A DNA stretch of 64,000 bases, from contig CAVZXS010000009.1 in assembly GCA_963779325.1 (NCBI GenBank), forward strand, positions 1 to 64,000. Direction: 5' to 3'. Within the stretch, counting starts at the first letter, position 1. Every line of letters starts with the position of its first letter. Of this stretch, positions 1 to 9,526 are shown in pieces. Under the pieces are notes generated by a model. That model did not search any database and was not told the DNA's origin. It worked only from the letters and a program-made list of their open reading frames with translations. Source of the stretch: CAVZXS01 sp963779325 (lineage in GTDB: Bacteria; Bacteroidota; Bacteroidia; Chitinophagales; Chitinophagaceae). The position numbers and the translations under genes were made by a program.

Positions 1-118
1 CTTGCGTATTTGAGCTAAAGTACGCTACTCACTATTCACAAACAATTTTTTCAACGCCTTCTTTTCTAATTATTTACAAAAAAATACGCGGTTGCAGCCA
101 GGTAGCGCAAATGCGCAA

Positions 119-1435
119 CTATGTTAGTGCTAAATCATCCAATGGACTAATGATTTTCAGCAAATCTTTATTGCTTGTATGCAGGTAAAGAAGTGTGGTT
201 CTTAAGTCATTGTGGCCAAGCAGTTTTTGTATCATAGTTACATCAGTCCCTTTTTCAATTAAATGGGTAGCAAAACTATGACGCAAACTGTGTATACTGC
301 CCGGCCTTAATACACCGGCCTTCTTTTTGGCTGCTTGAAGCACTTCTTGAAGGCTTCTTGCACTATAAGGCGTGCCTTTGGTATTGCCTTCAAATAAGAA
401 CCCTTTCCGGTCGGGCTTATAGTGTAATACATAATCTCTCATCATTACCAGTAGTACCGGGCTTAATGATACCAGTCTGTCTTTTTTCCCTTTTCCCTGT
501 TCAATTAAAATACTCATACGTTTACTGTCAATATTATATACTTTTAATGCTATTACCTCACTCACTCTTAAGCCCGCACTATACGCAAGCATCAGCATCG
601 TTTTATGCTTTTTATTTGTTACTGAATTGATGATAGAGGCGATTTCATCTTGGTTAAATACTTTTGGTAAGTGGGATTGTTTCTTCGGACGCGGTATCTC
701 CCAAAAAAACTTTTCCTTTTTCAATACCTGCTCATAATAAAACTTCAAAGCATTCATTCGGCTATGTAATGTGTTCTCAGTTAGTTTCAAAGTCTCATGG
801 CAGTACTGCAAATAGTTCTTAAGTCTTGCAGCAGTAAACTCATCAGCCGGGTGTTGTTTTATTGTTTTCAAGAAAATACCCATTTCATTTAAATAGGTTT
901 TTATTGTAGAAGGGCTATAGGCCTTTAACACAAGCTGTTGTTTCATGGCGGGTAATACATGCTTATTCAACCCCGCGGTCGAATTAGCATTGGGTGTTTT
1001 CGTTTTGGGAATGAGTTTGGATAAATATTGAATGCTCGGTTCCCCTCTCCTTGGGAGAGAGGTTACGGGTGAGGCCGATTGAAGCACAGTATTCTTGCTT
1101 TGCTTTTCTTTTTTCCTTTCCGCTGCATATTTTTTCAGCGCATCGGTATTCAGTATGGCTTTTTCTTTTAGTGCAGCCTGCAGCAGGCTGTAATATTTTT
1201 GTGTATAGGGTATGTACCAACACTTCTTCGTTTGGCTCCATTTGGCTTCGGCCTGCTTGCGTATTATATTATTGAGCGAAGGATAGTTTTCGAAATAAAT
1301 ACCGATGCAGTCCGCTCCGCGATGCTGCAACGGTTTTAGTGTAATTGTTTGCATACCTGAATGTATGAAATGGTTTTTAGGATTGAAAGCATTGCGGGAA
1401 GAATTTTTTTTGTTGCACGTGCAGATGGTGTACAT
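119..1435 (-). CDS. Tyrosine-type site-specific recombinase/integrase
   Basis: Catalyses site-specific DNA strand exchange. The 438-residue protein has an N-terminal module (about residues 40-90, with a WSQTKKCWYIP stretch of a kind I recall from Bacteroidota integrases), a SAM-like core-binding domain (about 165-245) and a catalytic domain (about 255-430). The catalytic set is complete: R290 in AGLRVSE, H382 and R385 in HSLRHSF, H408 in LLGHND and the nucleophile Y417 in TLLYLHT. It resembles XerC/XerD and phage integrases. Met28 (MQTITL) is a plausible alternative start, because the first 27 residues look non-conserved. The linker at residues 121-133 is the translation of a small repeat. 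No excision sites, phage genes or cargo are visible beside it, so it may be a relict or belong to an element left of the window. Confidence 0.9.
   Translation of the reverse strand: MYTICTCNKKNSSRNAFNPKNHFIHSGMQTITLKPLQHRGADCIGIYFENYPSLNNIIRKQAEAKWSQTKKCWYIPYTQKYYSLLQAALKEKAILNTDALKKYAAERKKEKQSKNTVLQSASPVTSLPRRGEPSIQYLSKLIPKTKTPNANSTAGLNKHVLPAMKQQLVLKAYSPSTIKTYLNEMGIFLKTIKQHPADEFTAARLKNYLQYCHETLKLTENTLHSRMNALKFYYEQVLKKEKFFWEIPRPKKQSHLPKVFNQDEIASIINSVTNKKHKTMLMLAYSAGLRVSEVIALKVYNIDSKRMSILIEQGKGKKDRLVSLSPVLLVMMRDYVLHYKPDRKGFLFEGNTKGTPYSARSLQEVLQAAKKKAGVLRPGSIHSLRHSFATHLIEKGTDVTMIQKLLGHNDLRTTLLYLHTSNKDLLKIISPLDDLALT
1040..1075. repeat. Small palindromic repeat in frame inside the recombinase gene
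   Basis: The core is CTCTCC-ttg-GGAGAG (1045-1059), followed by GGTTACGGGTGAGGC. I recall this type of 'CTCACCC..CTCTCC' repeat as dispersed in intergenic DNA of many bacteria. Here it lies within the coding sequence and is read in frame as SPVTSLPRRGEP in the linker between the N-terminal module and the core-binding domain. Confidence 0.65.
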
Positions 1436-1528
1436 CTTTTAATAATAGTTGCAGTCATTGTGCAGCAACGAAAAGATGGTAGCCTTAAAAGGACTTGCTT
1501 AATAGATGCTTCATTTCGCTGCGCTCAT

Positions 1529-1661
1529 TCAGCATGACAAGCAGAACGTGGTTTTCAGTTTTCGATACAGTTTCACTAAGTAAGTTTTCTTTTATTTTCA
1601 TTACATCTTTCTGTATTAGACTGTTATTTTTCTTATAACCTCGTTCTGCTTGTCATGCTGA
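1529..1661. repeat. Inverted repeat pair, MITE-like, in a gene-free stretch
   Basis: Bases 1529-1548 (TCAGCATGACAAGCAGAACG) are the exact reverse complement of 1642-1661, about 93 bases apart. The symmetry extends outwards through short patches (GATGCT at 1505-1510 against AGCATC at 1669-1674). The words GTCATGCTGAGG and GAAGCAT are typical of dispersed non-coding repeats in Bacteroidota. Nothing between the arms reads as a gene. The right end lies about 45 bases beyond the end of the truncated toxin. Confidence 0.7.
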
Positions 1662-1719
1662 GGTACGAAGCATCCGGTACGCAAGTCGTTTGTATATCTC
1701 TCCTATAATTTCATCGCAA

Positions 1720-1848
1720 TCATACAGGGGAAAACAAAAAAAACGTTTCAATAAGATGCTTGATTTCATTCTTGGGGGAAGGATATTTTTTTATAAGCCG
1801 TTTAGGTTGACGGGCAAAGTATTCCGTGGCCTCTATATTATAGTTCAT
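1720..1848 (-). pseudogene. Truncated RelE/ParE-family toxin
   Basis: A 42-codon frame starts at ATG 1848, 11 bases inside the antitoxin gene end, as expected for a translationally coupled antitoxin-toxin pair. It begins MNYNIEATEYFARQPKRLIK and continues KYPSPKNEIKHLIET, which matches the usual start of RelE-like toxins in which two helices precede the catalytic sheet. After LIET it runs through a T-rich tract to an early TGA. The remaining 50-60 residues, including the usual NCYKIR-type strand and catalytic residues, are absent, and the dispersed repeat at 1529-1661 lies just beyond. I infer a toxin inactivated by deletion or repeat insertion. Confidence 0.65.
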
Positions 1849-2044
1849 TCAGCAGGTCTTTAGCCTTTTGCAATTTTAATTTTCCTTTCTTGGCAAGATT
1901 TACCTGCGCCACGGATCCTTGCAGTTCTTTTATAAATTGGACATTAGCTTTAGACAGCGGACGGGTTTTTACAAATCGAAAATGCTTCAGCATTTCAAGT
2001 AAAAACTTGTCTTTATTGTCATCTACTTCTAAGAGGTATTGCAT
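1838..2044 (-). CDS. Small antitoxin-like protein of a type II toxin-antitoxin pair
   Basis: The 68-residue protein starts MQYLLEVDDNKDKFLLEML and ends with a basic stretch and LLNEL. From memory this pattern (a beta-strand, then helices, then a KKGKLKLQKAKDLLNEL-like tail) is that of short Bacteroidota antitoxins encoded directly before RelE/ParE toxins. The next frame downstream, overlapping its stop codon, is the remnant of such a toxin, which supports the call. Because the toxin is cut short, the antitoxin is now an orphan in this window; it could still neutralise a related toxin elsewhere. No DNA-binding motif is obvious. Confidence 0.6.
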   Translation of the reverse strand: MQYLLEVDDNKDKFLLEMLKHFRFVKTRPLSKANVQFIKELQGSVAQVNLAKKGKLKLQKAKDLLNEL

Positions 2045-2601
2045 ATCGAATGATTAGATTTAAAATTTACGATAATTGACTCTTGCGGCAAAATGATATA
2101 ATTAATCGGAATCAATTATACTTACTACTTACAACTCACCACTATCTTAAATCTAAATACTATATACTCAGTACTGTATACTTGTAAGTTCACCATTCAC
2201 TACTTACTTCCGACTTCTTGTTTACTCTTCCTGCTGTTGCTGAAACATATTTTGCTGCTGACATAGCCCCGATAGAAGCGAAAAGCCCCGAGCCGCATTT
2301 TGTTTGTCTGTCATCTTGAGCAACGCGAAAGACCTGAAACAAAATGCGGTGAGGGCTTGCAGCGGATAGCGGGGACAGAAGCCGAACGATAGATGAACCC
2401 CGACAGCTCATGAGTACTGAAGTAAGAAGTAAGAAGTCGGAAGTCGGAGGTCGGAAGTCAGAAATTGTTGAATAGTTGGGCATTGGATTTTTACTTTTTT
2501 ACTTTTTACTTTTGACTTTCCTCAAGCCATTTATATAATTCTTTCAAACACTTGTTTATTTCTCATTTGAGTAGCTTAACTTTCCTGAAACTAATTTTAT
2601 C
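2045..2601. other. Repeat-rich gene-free spacer
   Basis: No credible gene. It contains a nested repeat in which CCGCATTTTGTTT (2293-2305) is inverted at 2337-2349 around a GTCATCTTGAGCAACGCGAAAGACC word. It also has short imperfect tandem words of the GAAGTAAGAAGTCGG type (about 2414-2463), a complementary TTCCGACTTCTTG at 2206-2221, and a TTTTTACTTTTGACTTT-type tract (2492-2520). The 97-codon frame across it reads only repeat sequence. Confidence 0.7.
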
Positions 2602-5600
2602 ATGAGAAAGTTATCTTTTTTTGTTACGGCTTTACTTACCTGTGTTGCATTGGTTAGTATTGCCCAGCCCACCTTCCCCGAAAATGGTGTGGCCGATGCC
2701 CGTTCGGGCTGTTATGCGTTTACAAATGCCACTATTGTAAAAGATGCGCAAACCACTTTTAAGAATGCGACCCTGGTTATTCGCAAAGGAAAAATTACGG
2801 CCGCCGGAGCCGGCGTTGCAATACCCAAAGATGCGGTAGTGGTTGATTGCAGCGGTAAATTTATTTATCCTTCTTTTATTGATTTGTATGCCGATTACGG
2901 TACGGCGCAACCTCAGCGTACCGCCGGCGGCTTTAATTTTGCACAACCTGCGCAATTGGAAACCGCTACCAAGGGCGCATACGGTTGGAACCAGGCTATC
3001 AAAAGTGAAGCGAATGCCTATAATGTTTTTGCGGTGGATGATGCCAAGGCAAAACCATTGCGTGAACTGGGTTTCGGTTCGGTACTCTCGCATGTAAAAG
3101 ACGGTATTGCCCGCGGCACCGGCGCTTTTGTTTCATTGGCCAATGAAAAAGAAAACTTAGTTATACTGAAAGAGAAAGCATCGGCGCATTATTCTTTTAC
3201 CAAAGGAAGTTCTACACAAAGTTACCCGGGTTCTATGATGGGAATGATTGCGTTGCTGCGTCAAACTTATTTGGATGCACAATGGTATAAAACCAAACCC
3301 GCCGATGAGGGTTTGAATTTAAGTTTGAAAGCATGGAACGAAAACCAAAGCCTGCCGCAAATTTTTGATGCCGGCGATAAGTGGAACAACCTGCGTGCCG
3401 ACAGAATTGGTGATGAGTTTGGTGTACAATATATTATAAAAGCGGGTGGTAATGAATACCAACGTATAAAAGAAATGACGGCTACCAAGGCTACTTTTAT
3501 TTTACCGCTCAATTATCCGCAGGCGCAGGATGTAGAAGACCCGAATGAAGCAAGATTTGTTTCGATGAGTGATATGAAACATTGGGAAATGGCGCCGGCC
3601 AACGCCGCAGCCTTTGAAAAAGCGGGTATTCCTTTTTGTTTAACAACAGCCGATTTGCGCAGCACCAATTTATTTTGGGCCAACCTGCGCAAAGCGATGG
3701 AATACGGACTGAGTGAAAGCAAAGCAATGGAGGCATTGACAAAAACACCGGCGACACTATTGGGTGTGTATGATATGGTAGGAAGTTTGGATGCGGGTAA
3801 GCAGGCCAATTTTTTAATTACTTCGGGTCCTCTGTTTAATGAAAAAACAGTTATTAACCAGAACTGGATACAGGGAATAAAATATGTTATAAAAGATGAT
3901 GCGGCTGCTAATGCAGCAGGTACTTATAGCCTTACCGTTACATCGCCTGCCGGAAAAGAAACGTATACGCTGGATGTAAAGAGCAGTAGCTCTGTTACAA
4001 TGTTTGCCAAGGATACATTGAATACTAAATTTAATAACGATGGTAAATTAATAAAGCTGAGTTACGCACCCATGGTACGCAGGCAGCGCCCCGCCGGGCC
4101 GCCTGCGGGTCAGCCACCTGCCGAAGGGCAACGACCGCCGGGCGGAATGCCCGGACGCGGAGCCGGTGCCGATCAGCCATTGCCTGCCAATGCTACGCAA
4201 CTGAGCGGTGTAAGTAATGGTAAAGAATGGAACGGTACGGGTATCGATTCATCGGGCAATGCACTTACATGGACAGCCGTTTTTGTAAAAGCTGCCGAAC
4301 TAAAACCGGACAGTGTAAAGAAAAAAGAAACTCCTGTGATGGGTAAAGTCATTTATCCTTTCGAGCCCTTTGGTTGGGAAGAAGGTAATGCACCCAAGCA
4401 GGAAAACATTTTAATAAAAAATGCTACCGTATGGACGAATGAAAAAGAAGGTGTATTGCAAAACGCGGATGTATTAATTAAAAACGGAAAGATAGCAGCA
4501 GTAGGAAAAAACCTTACTGATGCCGCGGCAAAACAAATTGACGGCACCGGTAAGCATGTAACTGCCGGTGTAATAGATGAACATTCACATATCGCGGCGG
4601 CATCTATCAACGAGGGCGGGCAATCGGTAACATCGGAAGTGCGTATCGCCGATAACCTGAATCCCGATGATGTAAATATTTATCGCCAATTGAGTGGTGG
4701 TGTTACTTCATCGCATATTCTGCATGGCTCGGCCAATGTAATAGGCGGACAAACACAATTAATAAAACTGCGCTGGGGGGCTAATGATGATGAGTTGAAA
4801 TTTAAAAATTGGGACGGGCAAATAAAATTCGCATTGGGCGAAAATGTAAAACGTTCCGCCGCGCCATTGGGCAACAATCGCTACCCCGATACAAGAATGG
4901 GCGTAGAGCAGGTGTTGGTGGATGCTTTTACCCGCGCCAAAGATTATCAGAAAGCTTGGAAAGAATATGAAGCCAATAAAAATAAGAAGGGTGTTACTGC
5001 AGTTGCACCGCGCAGAGATTTGGAACTGGACGCCTTGGTAGAAATTTTGGATAAGAAAAGATTTATTACCTGCCACTCGTATGTACAGAGTGAAATAAAC
5101 AGTGCTATGGACGTAGCCAACAAAATGGGTTATACGGTAAATACATTTACCCATATATTGGAGGGATACAAAGTAGCGGATAAAATGAAAGCGCATGGTT
5201 CCAATGTGTCTACCTTCTCCGATTGGTGGGCGTATAAAATGGAAGTGCAGGATGCCATTCCTTACAACGCGGCTATCATGCACAATGTAGGTTTGAACGT
5301 AGCAATTAATTCGGACGATGCGGAAATGGCGAGACGACTGAACCAGGAAGCCGGTAAGATTGTAAAGTACGGCGGCGTATCGGAAGAAAATGCATTAAAG
5401 ATGGTAACACTGAACCCCGCAAAAATGCTGCATGTGGATGACAGGGTAGGAAGCCTGAAAGCGGGTAAGGATGCCGACGTAGTAGTATGGAGCGATAACC
5501 CGCTGAGCATTTATGCAAAATCATTATACACTATCGTGGACGGTACTGTTTATTTTGACAGAGCCAAAGATGAACAGATGCAAAAATGGATTGATACGGA

Positions 5601-5751
5601 AAGAAGCCGCATTGTTAAAAAAATGAACGGTGAAAAAAGGAGCGGCGCATCGGTAATGCCGGCACAACCAAGTTATCATGTCATACTTTCCTGTATGGAT
5701 CATGCACATAATCACGGCATACTGGAAATTGACGGCGAAGAGCAGCAATAA
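2602..5751 (+). CDS. Secreted tandem amidohydrolase-family protein (1049 aa)
   Basis: Two imidazolonepropionase-like amidohydrolase units are fused behind a signal peptide (about residues 1-21, ending VSIAQ). The C-terminal unit (about 595-1010) has a full set of likely metal ligands: H661 and H663 in DEHSHI, H825 in TCHSY, H851 in FTHILEG and D905 in NSDDAE. The N-terminal unit (about 25-430) ends with the usual SLDAGKQANFLI strand, but its expected HxH is Y96/D98 (FIDLYAD), so it probably cannot bind metal there. A Pro/Gly/Arg-rich segment (about 495-530) separates the units. It is followed by a second, smaller amidohydrolase-like gene 53 bases downstream, probably in one operon. The substrate cannot be told; related enzymes act on cyclic amides or dipeptides. 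Likely periplasmic or surface located. Confidence 0.88.
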   Translation: MRKLSFFVTALLTCVALVSIAQPTFPENGVADARSGCYAFTNATIVKDAQTTFKNATLVIRKGKITAAGAGVAIPKDAVVVDCSGKFIYPSFIDLYADYGTAQPQRTAGGFNFAQPAQLETATKGAYGWNQAIKSEANAYNVFAVDDAKAKPLRELGFGSVLSHVKDGIARGTGAFVSLANEKENLVILKEKASAHYSFTKGSSTQSYPGSMMGMIALLRQTYLDAQWYKTKPADEGLNLSLKAWNENQSLPQIFDAGDKWNNLRADRIGDEFGVQYIIKAGGNEYQRIKEMTATKATFILPLNYPQAQDVEDPNEARFVSMSDMKHWEMAPANAAAFEKAGIPFCLTTADLRSTNLFWANLRKAMEYGLSESKAMEALTKTPATLLGVYDMVGSLDAGKQANFLITSGPLFNEKTVINQNWIQGIKYVIKDDAAANAAGTYSLTVTSPAGKETYTLDVKSSSSVTMFAKDTLNTKFNNDGKLIKLSYAPMVRRQRPAGPPAGQPPAEGQRPPGGMPGRGAGADQPLPANATQLSGVSNGKEWNGTGIDSSGNALTWTAVFVKAAELKPDSVKKKETPVMGKVIYPFEPFGWEEGNAPKQENILIKNATVWTNEKEGVLQNADVLIKNGKIAAVGKNLTDAAAKQIDGTGKHVTAGVIDEHSHIAAASINEGGQSVTSEVRIADNLNPDDVNIYRQLSGGVTSSHILHGSANVIGGQTQLIKLRWGANDDELKFKNWDGQIKFALGENVKRSAAPLGNNRYPDTRMGVEQVLVDAFTRAKDYQKAWKEYEANKNKKGVTAVAPRRDLELDALVEILDKKRFITCHSYVQSEINSAMDVANKMGYTVNTFTHILEGYKVADKMKAHGSNVSTFSDWWAYKMEVQDAIPYNAAIMHNVGLNVAINSDDAEMARRLNQEAGKIVKYGGVSEENALKMVTLNPAKMLHVDDRVGSLKAGKDADVVVWSDNPLSIYAKSLYTIVDGTVYFDRAKDEQMQKWIDTERSRIVKKMNGEKRSGASVMPAQPSYHVILSCMDHAHNHGILEIDGEEQQ

Positions 5752-5804
5752 TTTTTTAAGATTAAAACTGTTTAAAAGATTTTTTAAAAATCAAACGAGA
5801 AAAA

Positions 5805-7124
5805 ATGAAAAAGACAATAATATATATAGCCTGCTTATTTTCCTGTTACCGCTTAGCGGCGCAGGAAACCATTTTGCCGGCGACCAAACAAAAACAGACC
5901 GAAGTAATTGCCAATGCCACCATTCATGTAGGCAACGGCGAGGTGTTTGAAAACGCCTCTATTGTAATTACTGATGGAAAAATTACCGCCGTTGGAAAAA
6001 ACATTACCGTTCCCGCCGGCGCCAATGTTACCAATGCGCAGGGCAAACATGTTTACCCGGGTTTGATATTACCGGTTACCAATTTGGGTTTGATAGAAAT
6101 AAATGCGGTACGTGCTACCAACGATGCGCAGGAAATAGGAGAGTTGAATCCGAATATACGTTCCATCATTGCGTACAATACCGATTCGAAAGTGATTAAT
6201 ACACTACGCTCCAACGGCATATTGCTGGCCAATATAGTACCGCAGGGCGGATTGATCAGCGGTTCATCATCCGTAGTACAATTGGATGCATGGAACTGGG
6301 AAGACGCGGCATATAAAACCGATGCGGGTATACATTTTAATATGCCGTCATTGATGCCCCGTCCGCGTGGCTTTGGCGGTTTCGGCGGCGGCGGTCCGCA
6401 GCAACCGCCTTCCGATCCGGTAAAAGAAGGTTTGGAGAAAATAGAAATGATTAAAAGTTTTTTTCGCGAAGCGAAAGCATACGCTGCTGTAACCGCACAT
6501 ACCGAAACCAATTTAAAATTGGAAGCGGTAAAAGGTTTGTTTGATAAAAAACAAAAATTATATGTGCATGCCAATACGGTAAAGCAAATGCTGATTGCAT
6601 TGGATTTTGTAAAAGAATTCGGTTTTGATGTAGTGATTGCAGGCGGCAGCGACAGTTGGCAGATAGCTGATTTGCTGAAACAAAATAATATATCAGTTGT
6701 ACTGGGGCAGGCGCACAACTTGCCTACTGCGGAAGATGATGATATTGACCAGCCTTATAAAACAGCGGCGGCTTTGCAAAAGGCCGGCGTATTATTTTCT
6801 TTGAATGATGATGATCCGCAAACCCGCGGCCGTAATCTTTCTTTCAATGCAGGTACAGCTTCTGCGTACGGACTTACCAAAGAACAGGCGTTGCAAGCTA
6901 TGACACTTAATGCCGCAAAAATTTTAGGAGTAAGTGATAAAACCGGCAGCATAGAAACAGGTAAGGATGCGAATATTATTATCAGTACCGGCGATATACT
7001 TGACATGCGTACCGGCGTGGTGACGGACGCTTTTATACAGGGCCGCAAAATTAACCTGGATGATAAGCACAAGCAGCTGAATGAAAAATATAATATTAAA
7101 TATGAATTGAAGAAGCCGTTTTAA
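5805..7124 (+). CDS. Secreted amidohydrolase-like protein lacking the HxH motif
   Basis: A 439-residue protein with signal peptide (about 1-19, ending RLAAQ) and the amidohydrolase fold: an N-terminal beta domain (ATIHVGNGEVFENASIVITDGKI begins near residue 40), a barrel, and the closing SIETGKDANIIIS strand. The canonical PGxIDxHxH is replaced by PGLILPVTNL, so the metal-binding histidines are V91 and N93. Later elements remain (H in YVHANTVKQ, D in NDDDPQ). A Gly/Phe-rich insert (RGFGGFGGGGPQQPP) lies near residue 190. It follows the 1049-residue protein, whose N-terminal half has the same defect, so the two may form a complex in which only one unit is catalytic; that is inference. A terminator follows. 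Confidence 0.85.
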   Translation: MKKTIIYIACLFSCYRLAAQETILPATKQKQTEVIANATIHVGNGEVFENASIVITDGKITAVGKNITVPAGANVTNAQGKHVYPGLILPVTNLGLIEINAVRATNDAQEIGELNPNIRSIIAYNTDSKVINTLRSNGILLANIVPQGGLISGSSSVVQLDAWNWEDAAYKTDAGIHFNMPSLMPRPRGFGGFGGGGPQQPPSDPVKEGLEKIEMIKSFFREAKAYAAVTAHTETNLKLEAVKGLFDKKQKLYVHANTVKQMLIALDFVKEFGFDVVIAGGSDSWQIADLLKQNNISVVLGQAHNLPTAEDDDIDQPYKTAAALQKAGVLFSLNDDDPQTRGRNLSFNAGTASAYGLTKEQALQAMTLNAAKILGVSDKTGSIETGKDANIIISTGDILDMRTGVVTDAFIQGRKINLDDKHKQLNEKYNIKYELKKPF

Positions 7125-7170
7125 AAAAGAACACGATGTATTGTAATTTTATTAAAGAGTTATAATAAGC

Positions 7171-7210
7171 AAGAGGCTGTTTTAAATTTTTAAGACGGCC
7201 TCTTTTTATT
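7171..7210 (+). terminator. Rho-independent terminator after the amidohydrolase pair
   Basis: AAGAGGC (7171-7177) pairs with GCCTCTT (7198-7204), with further A/U-rich pairing inside, followed by TTTTATTTT. It closes the presumed two-gene operon. Confidence 0.75.
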
Positions 7211-7402
7211 TTGGTAAGCTGCGCAATGGGATACTTCTTTAATAATCTTCAAATATCACCTGAAAGGGTCAATCTCTCTTATTTCAAATAGTACAACTTT
7301 GTAAGCTGCAGGCATTGTTTCCACCGGTTCCTGAAAAAATTGTAAATTACATATATAAGTAAACGGGTGTTCAAATAAAGTCTGTATATACATAATGCTT
7401 TT

Positions 7403-9517
7403 ATGAAACTACTTATTACTTTTTTCTTACTCTTTATTATTGCCGCAGAAAAAGCGGATGCACAAGACATAGAAACCATTCTCGCCGGTTTAAAATCTGA
7501 CAGGCAAAAAGCGGATACTTTGTATGCTTTCGGGATGAAGCATTTCGTAAAATCGAAGTTCGATAGTGCTCGCTTTTATTTTAACAGGGCGGCCGGCTTT
7601 GCCGAAAAAACAGGTAGCGACAGCCTGGTTGCCAAATTTTACCTGGCGCAGAGCAATGCTTTTATATTAAGTAATAATACCGGGGAAGGTTTGCTGGTGT
7701 TGAATTATTTAAGTTCCCGCTTTACGAATCTCCCGTCTTATAATTTGCAGGAGAGATTTTTAATGTTAAATGCCATGGGGTTTGAAAGATTACATAAAAT
7801 TGATTCGGCCCTGTATAATTATCTTCAATGTGAGCTGTTGAACAGCAGGGCAAACCCATACAAAAATTGGGTTTTGTATTCACAAATGGGATTTATATTT
7901 CAACAATCGGATGCTCTTGCAGAAGCGAAAAATAATTTATAAAGGCATATGAATTACCAAGGCAGGTAATATAAGGATAGACCGCGGCATAGTTTTATAC
8001 CGGCTTCGGCAACCTGTATTATCAATGGGGCAAGGCGGAAAAATTTGCTGCCATTATAGATGAGCAGCAAAAATTTATTCAATCAGGTAAAAAGGATTAC
8101 TCAAAAGATCCGGAACACAAGATGCTTTTTGTGGATTGGAAAAAGGAACCGTTTGAAAAGAAAGTGGCATTTATGAAAAATGTAAAAGAGCAGTTTACTA
8201 AAGAAGGGTCTGCTTCAAACGCAGGACTGGCGAACCTGCACCTTGCCGCTTTTTATGAGGAAACGGAGCGGTATGAAACAGCGCTGAAGTATGTATTGGA
8301 AAATAAAGCATTGTTGGAGGAGGGAAAGGATGTTATTAAAATATACATCAATGCGAAGCAGACTTTACAGGCTGTTGAAAAAAGGCAGGGAGGACACAGG
8401 AAGCAATCGCAATGGCGGATAATTTGTTTGCTCTTAAGGATAGTATTTTAAAACTGCAGCAAAGGGAAACACTGATACCTTGAAACAAAATACGAAACGG
8501 AGAAAAAAGATAAAGATATCGCATTACTGAATTCAGAAAATCAATTAAGTGCATATAAATTGGATGAGGAAAGAGATTTATTGGCTAAGGAGAGAGATTT
8601 GAAAGAAGTATTAATCAGGGAGGGTTTGTTAAAAGATTCAATAATGAGCAGGGAAAAAGAAAACAGCGAATTATTAAGCAATCGAAAATGATTTAAAAAA
8701 ATTGCAACTGGCTAATGAGCAGGCTTTGAAAGAGGCTGTTTCCCGGGAAAATATATTGAAAGGAGATCAATTGATAAAAGAAAAAAGAGTACGGAGGCAG
8801 TTGCTGGCAGGCGCATCTTTATTATTTCTCAGCGGGGTAATTATTTTTTTTATGTACCGCAATCAAAGAGCTAAGAATCGCATTATCCAAAAACAGGCGG
8901 ACGATTTACAAACGCTTATGAAAGAAATTCATCACCGGGTTAAAAATAATTTACAGGTTATTTCCAGCCTGCTTGATCTGCAGTCGCTTTCTATAAAGGA
9001 TAAACATGCGGCAGGCGCCGTACGCGAAGGAAAAATAAGGGTGCAATCCATGGCGCTGATTCATCAAAACCTGTATAATGAAGGAAATATAAAAGGAATA
9101 CGTGATGGAAGATTATATAAAAAAATTAGTTGAAAATTTATTTAATTCCTACAATATTCAGACAAGATAAAATTCAATTGGTAACGGATATCGATCATTT
9201 AAATCTTGATGTGGATACTGTAATCCCGTTAGGCTTGATTATAAATGAATTGATCAGCAACTCGCTTAAATATGCATTTAAAGAAAAAGAACACGGGAGA
9301 AATTTATGTTGCTTTAAAAGAAAGTGATAAGCATTTGGAATTGGAAGTAAGAGATAACGGGTGCGGCTTTCCGCCCAATTGGAGCAAGATACAAAGCAAT
9401 TCATTCGGGTATGGTTTAGTACAGGCATTTGCACAAAAACTAAAAGCGAAATTAGATATTTATAATAACGGTGGTGCTTGTGTATCAATGAATATAGCAC
9501 GATATAAGCGGGCATAA
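7403..9517 (+). pseudogene. Sensor histidine kinase (TPR, TM, HisKA_2, HATPase), frame-broken
   Basis: One gene spread over several frames. It starts with a signal peptide (MKLLITFFLLFIIAAEKADA) and TPR-like helices, then a long coiled coil, one membrane span (LLAGASLLFLSGVIIFFMYR, about 8800-8860), a HisKA_2 box (MKEIHHRVKNNLQVISSLLD, from about 8920) and a HATPase domain (NELISNSLKYAF; VRDNGCGFP; FGYGLVQAF). The frame must change near 7940, 8380 (A6 run), 8480, 8690, 9105, 9165 and 9295. Apart from these shifts the residues read as well conserved, with no nonsense substitutions that I noticed. It is therefore either a very recent pseudogene or, as the secA shift suggests, a stretch with indel errors. 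It sits 9 bases before its response regulator. Confidence 0.8.
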
Positions 9518-9526
9518 TATTTTTTT

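Noticed and set aside
105..116. Palindrome GCGCA-aa-TGCGC beside the recombinase, as a possible attachment site
   Set aside because: Short and isolated; no paired site, no integron attC array and no cargo. Not enough to call an att site.
2190..2483. 97-codon minus-strand frame in the spacer before the amidohydrolase genes
   Set aside because: It reads inverted and word-like repeat sequence, has an unnatural composition and no motif; non-coding.
4759..5283. Long minus-strand frame inside the amidohydrolase gene
   Set aside because: Antisense shadow of a well-conserved coding sequence; no motif of its own.
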